Assembly: GCF_013128195.2 (NCBI RefSeq)
Contig: NZ_CP053452.2
Location: 2,666,001 to 2,730,000, forward strand
From: Frigoriglobus tundricola
GTDB taxonomy: Bacteria; Planctomycetota; Planctomycetia; Gemmatales; Gemmataceae
Reading direction: 5' to 3'
DNA length: 64,000 bases
This document shows positions 51,016 to 58,112 of the stretch, piece after piece. Position 1 is the first letter of the stretch; every line of letters begins with the position of its first letter. The translations under genes and the position numbers were made by a program. Under the pieces are notes generated by a model that had not been told where the DNA came from, did not search any database, and saw nothing but the letters and a program-made list of their open reading frames with translations.

Positions 51016-52244
51016 CCCTCCACCGGTTCGGCGGCGGCCCGGTCCCGGCACGCGGTGATCTGATCGACGAGTTCCATCACGCTCGCCGCGGCGGCGGGCT
51101 CCTCGTACCAGTGGAACAGCTTGTGCGCCTCGTTCAGCTTCTCCAGGGCCGGGCCGAACACCCCGAGGTGCGCGAGCGCGTTCGCCTGGTTCGCCAGCAC
51201 CCGGGCGTAGCCCACCGGGTCGGCGGGGCGCGTCCGCACGGTCAGCACTTCGTCGTACAGTTCGACCGCCCGCATCAGGTTCTGTTCGGGGTGGCCGCTC
51301 GGGACGTACTGGATCGCGTTCGCGAGGTTCAGCGTGGTACTCGCCCAGCGGTCCGGGTGCGCCTCCCGAGTATACACCTTGAGCGCCTCGCGGAACGACT
51401 GAATGGCGACCGCCATCCGCAACTGGTCGCTCGCGGACGCCGCCGGGATCGAGATGTACGCCAGCCCCAGGTTGTTGTGCGCTTCGGCGAACAGGTCCGG
51501 GTGGGCGTCCACGGACAGGCCGCACTGAATCGCCTGCTGGTACGCCTTCACCGCCTCCAGGAGCGCGCCGCGGCGGCCGTCGGCGCGTTCCAGGTACGTT
51601 GTGCCCAGCGCGAACCAGAGTTCGGCCCGCAGGCGGACGAGCGGGGTGTCGGCCGCGAGGCGAATCGCGTCCTGATAGTGGGCGATCGCTTCCGCACCGC
51701 GCTCCGGGGCGTCGCGGAGGACGGCCGCGAGTTGCCCCAGCAACTGCGCCGCGAAGAGCGGCGAGGGGCCGCGCGCGGCGGCGATCGCGGCTCCGAGGTG
51801 CGCGGCAACCGCGATCGGGTCGCCCGCCCCCAGAGCGTGTGCGGCGTGCGCGGCCAGCGCGTGGGCCAGAAGTTCGCCGTCGAGGTCGCTCGCGTCCGGC
51901 GGGTGGTCGAGCAACCCGACCGAATACGCGACCACATCGACCAGGGTGCGGAGCGGTTCGTGTGCTCGCGCTTCGGCGAAACGTTGCGGGTTCGGGTCGA
52001 GCACGAACCGGTTGTACGCCGGGAGCGGCCCGTGCCCGGTCGCGAGTCGGTCGAGCGCCGCGCCGGTGCCACCCCCGAGCACGGACGCGAAGAACTGCCA
52101 TTCGGAGGGCCATTCTGTCGGCGTCCGGCCGGCGCGGAGTTCGGCCCCGGCGGTGGGGTCGGCCGCGGGCGGGAGCAGGAGGTAGCCGGCCGGCAGCGGG
52201 AAGACCCCCACCGGTTGCGGTCGTGCCAGGATGTCGTCAGCCAC
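51012..52244 (-). CDS. TPR-repeat protein of the hydrogenase cluster
   Basis: About 410 residues from GTG 52244 (GTG 52250 also possible), overlapping the upstream gene by 8 bp. The N-terminal third has family-specific sequence (GVFPLPAGYLLLPPAADP). The C-terminal part has several TPR-like helical pairs: ELWFALGTTYLERA, AEAHNNLGLAYISIP, STTLNLANAIQYVP, RVLANQANALAHLGV. No signal peptide. Likely a protein-protein scaffold for maturation or complex assembly (inference). Confidence 0.8.
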   Translation of the reverse strand: MADDILARPQPVGVFPLPAGYLLLPPAADPTAGAELRAGRTPTEWPSEWQFFASVLGGGTGAALDRLATGHGPLPAYNRFVLDPNPQRFAEARAHEPLRTLVDVVAYSVGLLDHPPDASDLDGELLAHALAAHAAHALGAGDPIAVAAHLGAAIAAARGPSPLFAAQLLGQLAAVLRDAPERGAEAIAHYQDAIRLAADTPLVRLRAELWFALGTTYLERADGRRGALLEAVKAYQQAIQCGLSVDAHPDLFAEAHNNLGLAYISIPAASASDQLRMAVAIQSFREALKVYTREAHPDRWASTTLNLANAIQYVPSGHPEQNLMRAVELYDEVLTVRTRPADPVGYARVLANQANALAHLGVFGPALEKLNEAHKLFHWYEEPAAAASVMELVDQITACRDRAAAEPVEG

Positions 52245-52497
52245 TCGCACCGCCGAACCCTTCTGTTTCTGCTGCCAGGCGCGGGCGCGGGTTGGTCCGG
52301 TCCGCGCCGCGCTGGTACCACCCGGCCGCGACCGCCGCCGCTTCGGGCGTGGGGAAGTCGGCGATCCGGTGCCAGACGCTTTCCACCGGGTTGTCAACCG
52401 CGGACTCGTCCCAGAAGTCCACACCCAGATACACGACCCACCGGCCGTTCTCGGCGACGACCCTTGTCCCGACCCCGAGCGCGTCTTCGCGTGTCAC
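52237..52497 (-). CDS. Small hydrogenase-cluster protein, unknown
   Basis: 86 residues from GTG 52497, overlapping the previous stop (GTGA). A compact beta-rich start (GVGTRVVAENGRWVVYLGVDFWD) is followed by FPTPEAAAVAAGWYQRGAD and a polar tail. Unknown family. The overlaps on both sides strongly favour a genuine gene. Confidence 0.65.
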   Translation of the reverse strand: MTREDALGVGTRVVAENGRWVVYLGVDFWDESAVDNPVESVWHRIADFPTPEAAAVAAGWYQRGADRTNPRPRLAAETEGFGGASG

Positions 52498-52790
52498 GGC
52501 AGGGCTTCCAAGAGGACCCGCAGCGCCCCCTGGGATTCGTCCCAGGCGGCTTCCCGCGGGCCGGGGGAAAACTCCTCTCCGAGCGATTCTCGTACCAGAA
52601 CGCTCCGGTCGCCGGCCGCGTTGCGCTGTTTCAGGAGCAGCCCGCCCGCGGCGGCCCCGCGGGTGGGGAGCAGCCACAGTTCCGGCCCCCTCCTCAACGG
52701 CACCAGTACCCCGTTCGGGAAGAACCGCTCCGCGACCGCGGCGGACATCCGCAGGTCGCCGCCGGCCGTCAGCTCCACCGCGACCGTCAT
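52494..52790 (-). CDS. Small hydrogenase-cluster protein, unknown
   Basis: 98 residues from ATG 52790, overlapping the protease stop (ATGA). Starts TVAVELTAGGDLRMSAAVAERFFPNGVL and contains PELWLLPTRGAAAGGLLLKQRN and REAAWDESQGALRVLLEAL. No metal-binding motif or signal. A conserved-looking accessory gene of the huc operon without assigned function. Confidence 0.65.
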   Translation of the reverse strand: MTVAVELTAGGDLRMSAAVAERFFPNGVLVPLRRGPELWLLPTRGAAAGGLLLKQRNAAGDRSVLVRESLGEEFSPGPREAAWDESQGALRVLLEALP

Positions 52791-53281
52791 ACGGCCCCGT
52801 CCCCGAGTTGTGTCAGGAGCCGTCGGACCAGTCGGTCCACCGCGGCATCGACCCGTGGGGAGAGCGGCGCGCCGATTTTCGTCTGTTCGACCTCGATCAG
52901 GTACGCCGTCACGTCCGTCGGGTAATCGGCCTTCAGCAGCCACCGGGCGAACGCCAGCGCGTGGTCCCAGCGGAACGCGTGGAGGTTGATGCCCGCGAGG
53001 GGCGGGAGCTGTTCCACTTCGCGGCCGGGCACTTCGAACAGCGTGCCGGGCTCCGACCCGCTCGAACAGGCGTCGATCAGGACGACCTTCGGCACCCCGC
53101 GCATCTGGAACGCCACGTCCATGCCGCCGGTGCCGCCGTCGGCGCAGCGGACGGCGGGGGGCAACCCGAGGTCCCACATCCGGCGGACCGCGACCGGCCC
53201 GGCCGCGTCGTCGCCGCACAGGATGTTCCCGCACCCGATGACCAGCACGCGCGGCGGGGCGTCGGGGCGCGTCTCGCTCAC
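52787..53281 (-). CDS. Hydrogenase maturation endopeptidase (Huc-side)
   Basis: 164 residues from GTG 53281, overlapping the hucL stop. HyaD/HupD-type features: VIGCGNILCGDDAAGPVAV with the acidic nickel-sensing residues, DGGTGGMDVAFQM, LIDACSSGSEPGTLFEV, NLHAFRWDHALAFA. Immediate position after hucL implies that subunit as substrate. It is clearly different from the Hhy-side protease. Confidence 0.92.
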   Translation of the reverse strand: MSETRPDAPPRVLVIGCGNILCGDDAAGPVAVRRMWDLGLPPAVRCADGGTGGMDVAFQMRGVPKVVLIDACSSGSEPGTLFEVPGREVEQLPPLAGINLHAFRWDHALAFARWLLKADYPTDVTAYLIEVEQTKIGAPLSPRVDAAVDRLVRRLLTQLGDGAV

Positions 53282-54903
53282 CGCGCCCCCTCGCCGATCT
53301 TGAACCGGGCGAGTTCCCGGCCGCTCTTCGCGTCGTACGTGTGGACGGTGCAGACGAGGCACGAGTCGAACGACCGCGCGACGTGGCCCACTTCCACGGG
53401 GTCGGCCGGGTCGGCGATCCGCGCGCCGATGAAGGACTGCTCCATCGGCCCGTGGACGTTCTTGCCGTCGAGCGGCCCGATGTTCCACGCCGTCGGCGTC
53501 ACCACCTGGTAGTTCTCGATCTTCCCGTTCTTGATGATGATCCAGTCCGACAGGCTCCCGCGGGCCGCCTCGGTGCTGCCGAACCCCTTGCCCTCGGCGT
53601 GCTCGGTGGGCTTGGTGTAGAACTTGTCGTGCAGGTCGAGTTCGCCCAGCCACCGGCGGGCCAGGTTGTAGTACTTGCACGCCTCGTGCATCCGGGCCAT
53701 GACGCGGACCAACACGCTCGGCCCCACGGTCCGGATCGCGTCGAGGAACAGCGGGTCGTAGTCCTGGTGCTTGGCGGCCCCCGGGCGGCCCGCGATCACC
53801 TGACGCGACAGCGGACCGGCCTCCAGCGGGATCTGCCCCTTGCCGGGCACGAGGTACCGCGGCGACTTCGCCCAACTGTACTTGCCCTGCTTCGCGCCTT
53901 CGAGCGGGTCGATCGGTTCCGTGACGCCGTCCCACGGGTGCAGCAGCGAGCTGCCCTTGTAGTGGGAGTGCGTGATGTCCTCGCGCACGTTCGCCTGGTC
54001 GAAGTCGTGGAACTCGGCGCCGTCGTAGACGCCGCTGCGGTTGATGAGCGCGGCGTTGCGACCCTCGACGGTCGGCCGCTCGTACAACTCGGGCTGGAAG
54101 TACGTCCCGGTCGCCAGGAACGCGCCACAGCCCTTCCCGAACTTGTCGAGGCCGATGTCCAGGCTCATCCGCAGGAACAGGCCGCAGTCGCTGTTCCGCT
54201 GGGCGTCGTTCTCGTCCGCCCAGGCCAGCACGTCGGCCCAGGTCTTGTTCGCCAGCCACCGCTCGATGGAGCAGCCGAGCCACTGCTTTTCCAGCCACTC
54301 GCGCTTCCAGAACTCCAGGATGGAGATGGACCGCGTCACGTCCGAGAGGGTGGGCGCGCACATCACCCCGCCGGGGATCATGAAGCTGGAGTGCGGCCAC
54401 TGCCCGCCGAAGATCGCGTACACCTCGACCGGCTTGCCGGAGAGCGTGACGCCCGGCTCGTAGCTCGTGCCGACGAACGGCGCGAACCGCTTCACCGCTT
54501 CGGCGTAGTACGGCGACCGGGCGTAGTTCTTGTTCGTCAGGTCGATGGCGAACAGGGCGTAGAACCAGCGCGGGATGGACTGGAGCGTTTCGCACGCCTG
54601 GGCGATGTTCCGCACCAGCGTGGCCGAGTGCGGGACGTGCGTCCGCCACGCGGTGTCGAGGGCGTACACCGCCTTGTACAGGTGGCTGCCGCCGCAGATG
54701 CCGCAGATGCGCGGGGTGACGATGAGCCCGGCCTGCGGGTCCTTGCCCTTCAGGATGATCTCGAAGCCGCGGAACATGCTGGCTTCGGTCCAGGCGTCCG
54801 TGACGACGCCGTCGTCGACCTTGATGTTGAGGTCGAGGTCGCCCTCGACCCGCCCGAGGGGGCTGATGCGCTTCGTGTTCGGCGGCAGAATCGTGGACGT
54901 CAT
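53278..54903 (-). CDS. hucL: [NiFe]-hydrogenase large subunit, group 2a (Huc) type
   Basis: 541 residues. L1 motif TPRICGICGGSHLY (about 63-76) and L2 motif FDSCLVCTVHTYD (about 515-527) supply the four Cys ligands; the FDSC...TVH form is characteristic of group 2 uptake enzymes. Conserved segments such as RVEGDLDLNIKVDDG and SMFRGFEIILKGKDP agree. It ends with a tail of about 18 residues after the L2 histidine region, to be cut by the adjacent protease. Separated from hucS by 168 bp with a long hairpin. Confidence 0.96.
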   Translation of the reverse strand: MTSTILPPNTKRISPLGRVEGDLDLNIKVDDGVVTDAWTEASMFRGFEIILKGKDPQAGLIVTPRICGICGGSHLYKAVYALDTAWRTHVPHSATLVRNIAQACETLQSIPRWFYALFAIDLTNKNYARSPYYAEAVKRFAPFVGTSYEPGVTLSGKPVEVYAIFGGQWPHSSFMIPGGVMCAPTLSDVTRSISILEFWKREWLEKQWLGCSIERWLANKTWADVLAWADENDAQRNSDCGLFLRMSLDIGLDKFGKGCGAFLATGTYFQPELYERPTVEGRNAALINRSGVYDGAEFHDFDQANVREDITHSHYKGSSLLHPWDGVTEPIDPLEGAKQGKYSWAKSPRYLVPGKGQIPLEAGPLSRQVIAGRPGAAKHQDYDPLFLDAIRTVGPSVLVRVMARMHEACKYYNLARRWLGELDLHDKFYTKPTEHAEGKGFGSTEAARGSLSDWIIIKNGKIENYQVVTPTAWNIGPLDGKNVHGPMEQSFIGARIADPADPVEVGHVARSFDSCLVCTVHTYDAKSGRELARFKIGEGAR

Positions 54904-54977
54904 CGACGGCTCCGTTCGGGTCCGGGGGGGAGGTTAGGCAGAAGCGGGAACATGCTCGACCGCTGAGGTTCGATCCT

Positions 54978-55036
54978 GTTGTGGTGCCGGCGCCTCGCCT
55001 GCCAAAGCGAGGCAGGCGAGACGCCGGCACCACAAC
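54978..55036. repeat. Long inverted repeat between hucS and hucL
   Basis: Outer arms GTTGTGGTGCCGGCG (54978-54992) and its exact reverse complement (55022-55036); inner arms CTCGCCTGCC (54994-55003) and GGCAGGCGAG (55011-55020) around AAAGCGA. Nearly the whole 59 bp folds into one stem. Located in the only sizeable gap between the two subunit genes. Confidence 0.8.
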
Positions 55037-55071
55037 ACGAACACGCGGTACATTAGTTCTCCGCCCATGCT

Positions 55072-56043
55072 TTACACCACGAACATGTCTTCCTTCGACC
55101 ACTTCGGGGCGGCGATCTTGGCGGCCGCGGCGAGGGCCATGTACGACACGTGGTCGACCCCGGTCGGCACGTCCTTGGGGATCACCCCGGCGATCTTCTG
55201 CGTCTTGAACACGGTCCCCGGCATCAGGTCATAGAAGGGGAACTCCGGTTCGGTGCAGCCGGTGCAGGGCATCCCGGCGCGGGTCTTGCTCGACTGCCGG
55301 TTCCACAGGATGCGGTTGCACGGCGAGTGCGTCATCGGCCCGCGGCAGCCGAACTCGTAGAACAGGCACCCGGTCCGGGTGCCCTGGCCGAACTCCTTCG
55401 GCGACTGCTTGTACTCGAAGAACTGCGTCCGGGTGCAGCCGGTCTGGGTGAACGTCTTGAAGAACGTGACCGGGCGCTGGAGCTCGTCGAGGCCGATGTC
55501 TTTCGCCCGGCCCGTGCTGATCGCGACGAGGATCTGGGTGACCCAGTCCGGGTGCGCGGGGCACCCGGGGATGTTGATGACGGGCAGGCCCCACTTGCTG
55601 CGGAAGTCGGCCCCGAGGTAGCCGCCGTGCGCCCGCTTGAGGTACTGGAGCCCGGTGTTGTCCACCGGGTTCGGGGCGGTCGCGGGGATGCCGCCCCAGC
55701 ACGCGCAGTCGCCGAGCGCGACCACCGCGTTCGCCACCTGGCACAGCTCGGACACCCAGTCCTTCATCGGGCGGTCGGCGAACATGTTGAACCGGCCGGT
55801 CCCGTTCGGCCCCTGGATCACGGTGCCCTCGAACACGAAGATGTCGAGCGGCCGCCGGCCCGCGACGATGTCGCGCAGCAGCGCCTTGACGTTGTCGCCC
55901 AGTTCCAGGCCGAGCGACGGGTGCCAGACGACGTCGATGCCGAAGTCCGTCACGAGGTCGCAGGCGCTCGGCTCCTCGGCGTTCAGGAACGACATGGTGT
56001 TCCCGCTGCACGCGCCGCCTTGCAGCCACAACAGGCTGGCCAT
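55072..56043 (-). CDS. hucS: [NiFe]-hydrogenase small subunit, group 2a (Huc) type
   Basis: 323 residues, starting MASLLWLQGGACSGNTMSF without a Tat leader, as in group 2a enzymes. Cluster ligands appear in GGACSGN, LGDCACWGG, IPGCPAHPDW, TQTGCTRTQFFEY, FGCRGPMTHSPCN, MPCTGCTEPEFP. The C-terminus ends WSKEDMFVV, also typical of this group. Electrons from H2 would pass through three Fe-S clusters to a partner such as the NifU-Rieske protein. It lies 23 bp after hypB. Confidence 0.96.
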   Translation of the reverse strand: MASLLWLQGGACSGNTMSFLNAEEPSACDLVTDFGIDVVWHPSLGLELGDNVKALLRDIVAGRRPLDIFVFEGTVIQGPNGTGRFNMFADRPMKDWVSELCQVANAVVALGDCACWGGIPATAPNPVDNTGLQYLKRAHGGYLGADFRSKWGLPVINIPGCPAHPDWVTQILVAISTGRAKDIGLDELQRPVTFFKTFTQTGCTRTQFFEYKQSPKEFGQGTRTGCLFYEFGCRGPMTHSPCNRILWNRQSSKTRAGMPCTGCTEPEFPFYDLMPGTVFKTQKIAGVIPKDVPTGVDHVSYMALAAAAKIAAPKWSKEDMFVV

Positions 56044-56066
56044 CGGGGTCTCCGTTCGGGTTGGAG

Positions 56067-56765
56067 TCAGGTCGTCGGTACGGGGGCCGCGGCTCGGTCC
56101 GGCGCGGCCCCGCGCCGCGCCTCCAGGAGCGCCAGCCACGCGTCCATTCCGTACCCGGTCTTGGCGGACACTTCCAGGATCGGCAGGCCCGGGCGGACCG
56201 CGTGGACGTTCCGCCACGCGGCCGCGCGGTCGAACTCGCACGCCGCCGCGAGGTCCCACTTCGTGATGACCGCCACGTCGCCGGTGTTGAACAGCGTCGG
56301 GTACTTGAGCGGCTTGTCCTCGCCCTCGGTGACGGACAGGAGCACCACCCGGAGCCGCTCGCCGAGGTCGTAGCTCGACGTGCAGACGAGGTTCCCGACG
56401 TTCTCCACGAACAGGAAATCGAACTCGGCCAGGTCCCACCCGGCGAGGTGGGCGCCGACCATGTCGGCCTCGAGGTGGCAGATGCCGTGCGTGTTGATCT
56501 GCCGCACCGGGGCGCCGCTGCGGGCGAGCCGCACGGCGTCGTTGTCGGTCTCCAGGTCGCCCACCAGGGCGGCCGGGGCGCACCCGCGTGCGCGGAGCGC
56601 CGCGAGGGTCCGTTCGAGGAACAGCGTCTTCCCGGTCCCGGGGCTCGACACGAGATTGACCACGAACGTGCCCGCCGCGGCGAACCGGGCGCGCAGCCCG
56701 GCGGCGAGTTCGTCGTTCTTCTTCAGGAGGCCCTTGCGGACCTCCAGGATGCGGGGCGTGGACAC
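56067..56765 (-). CDS. hypB: Hydrogenase nickel incorporation GTPase HypB (Huc-side copy)
   Basis: 232 residues from GTG 56765 (VSTPRILEVRKGLLKKNDEL). P-loop NLVSSPGTGKT, metal-site HGICHLEADM, ENVGNLVCTSSYDLGE, and ITKWDLA in place of the usual NKxD. It lacks the N-terminal His tract present in the other HypB, so it cannot store nickel in the same way. It lies 26 bp after hypA and 23 bp before hucS. Confidence 0.94.
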   Translation of the reverse strand: MSTPRILEVRKGLLKKNDELAAGLRARFAAAGTFVVNLVSSPGTGKTLFLERTLAALRARGCAPAALVGDLETDNDAVRLARSGAPVRQINTHGICHLEADMVGAHLAGWDLAEFDFLFVENVGNLVCTSSYDLGERLRVVLLSVTEGEDKPLKYPTLFNTGDVAVITKWDLAAACEFDRAAAWRNVHAVRPGLPILEVSAKTGYGMDAWLALLEARRGAAPDRAAAPVPTT

Positions 56766-56791
56766 GTGAGGGGCTCCGCAGATCGTCCGGG

Positions 56792-57136
56792 CTACTCCAC
56801 TTCGATGGTCTCGATCTCCAGTTCGCGCCCGGCCCGCACGTCGCCGGTCGGGGCGTCGCACACCGGGCAGCGGAACCGCTGGGCGCTCGCCAGCGCCCCT
56901 TCGCGGTCGCACCGCGGGCAGTACACCGTGACCGGCACCGACCGCGTTTCCAGCCGGGACCCCGCGAGTAGGGTATCGGCGGTGACGAGTTCGTAGGCGA
57001 ACTGAAGGGCGGCGACGGCCACTCCCGAGAGCTCGCCGACCTTCAGTGTCACGAGCGTCACGCGCCGCGCGCCGGCTTTGAGTGCGGACTCTTCGACCAC
57101 CTCGACCAGGCTGTGCGCCAGCGAGAGCTCGTGCAT
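56792..57136 (-). CDS. hypA: Hydrogenase nickel chaperone HypA (Huc-side copy)
   Basis: 114 residues starting MHELS (nickel site His2). Zinc ribbon cysteine pairs CPRC and CPVC (about 73-93). Phrases KVGELSGVAVAALQFAYELV and LEIETIEVE fit the family. It starts 4 bp after the DUF1641 gene ends. Confidence 0.95.
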   Translation of the reverse strand: MHELSLAHSLVEVVEESALKAGARRVTLVTLKVGELSGVAVAALQFAYELVTADTLLAGSRLETRSVPVTVYCPRCDREGALASAQRFRCPVCDAPTGDVRAGRELEIETIEVE

Positions 57137-57140
57137 CCGA

Positions 57141-57962
57141 CTAGCTCCCCGCGCCGCCCGCCGGGGGCGGACTCACCTCGGACCGGTTGAACGTCTGCCC
57201 GTACCGCTTCGCGATGTACAGCCCCACGCCGAGTGCCCGTTGCACATCGGGGTCGCGCATCGCCCGGACCAGGCCCCACATCCCCACGAGGTGGTCCGGC
57301 ATCTGCTTCGCCTCGCGGTACGGCCCGGCCGCCTGCTTGCCGACTTCGACCAGAACCGCGACCACCTCCGGGTCGAACAGCCCGGCGTTGATCAGGGCCG
57401 TGACCGCGTCGATCACCTTGGGCAGGCCGACGGCCGCTTCTTGGAGCTTCAGCGGGTCGATGGGCGGAACGAACTGGCGGGCGTCCTGAAGGCTGTCCGC
57501 GACGTTGTCGGCCAGTTCCTCGCCGCGGCGGAGGAGCCCGTCGAGGGCGCTGGCGCCGAACGCCAGGAGCGGCAACCTGTCGATGAGGGCCGTGAGCGCC
57601 GCGAGCGTCGCCGGGTCGGCGAGGCGGTCGAGGAGCCCGGAATCGAGCAGCCGGGCGAACGCGGGTGACGCGGTGACGTCGGCCAGCTTCGCCCCGGCGG
57701 TGGCCAGTTGCGGCAGCTTGCCCGCGAGGGCCGCGCCGTCCACGCCCGGGCCGGCGTCCTTTGCTTCTCGGAGCACGTCGCCGATGTTGTCGGTGAGCTG
57801 TTCGCCGCGGCGGAGTAACGAGTCGGTGGCCTCGACGGCGAACGCGAGCACATCGAGCCGGTCGAGTAGCCGCTCGAGGGTGGCCGCCGTTTTCGGGTCG
57901 TCGAGCCGACGGAGCAACTGGTGTGACGGAGGGGGCGTCGCGGCGTGACCGTTGGTGTCCAT
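57141..57962 (-). CDS. DUF1641-like hydrogenase-cluster protein
   Basis: 273 residues from ATG 57962 with a GGGGGA site. Built from two similar helical halves (LLDRLDVLAFAVEATDSLLRRGEQLTDN and LIDRLPLLAFGASALDGLLRRGEELADN), followed by the DUF1641 hallmark VGMWGLVRAMRDPDVQRALG. No membrane helix. DUF1641 proteins often accompany hydrogenase or formate dehydrogenase genes; their role is unknown. The internal duplication is clear in sequence. Confidence 0.78.
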   Translation of the reverse strand: MDTNGHAATPPPSHQLLRRLDDPKTAATLERLLDRLDVLAFAVEATDSLLRRGEQLTDNIGDVLREAKDAGPGVDGAALAGKLPQLATAGAKLADVTASPAFARLLDSGLLDRLADPATLAALTALIDRLPLLAFGASALDGLLRRGEELADNVADSLQDARQFVPPIDPLKLQEAAVGLPKVIDAVTALINAGLFDPEVVAVLVEVGKQAAGPYREAKQMPDHLVGMWGLVRAMRDPDVQRALGVGLYIAKRYGQTFNRSEVSPPPAGGAGS

Positions 57963-58112
57963 AACCGGTCCCCCTCGAAAGCGGGACGAACGCGACGGTT
58001 CGGGGAGAGGCCCGTTGGCGGAAACGAGGGCCAACGAACGGTTACAGTAAGTTGCGCTTAGTGTGCGCCCCGTCGTGTGGTTACGCAAGGGGCTGCGCGG
58101 ACTATTTTTTGG

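Noticed and set aside
52787..55102. 771-codon frame ending in the Huc-side protease
   Set aside because: The upstream part is hucL read out of frame; the true protease starts at the GTG overlapping the hucL stop.
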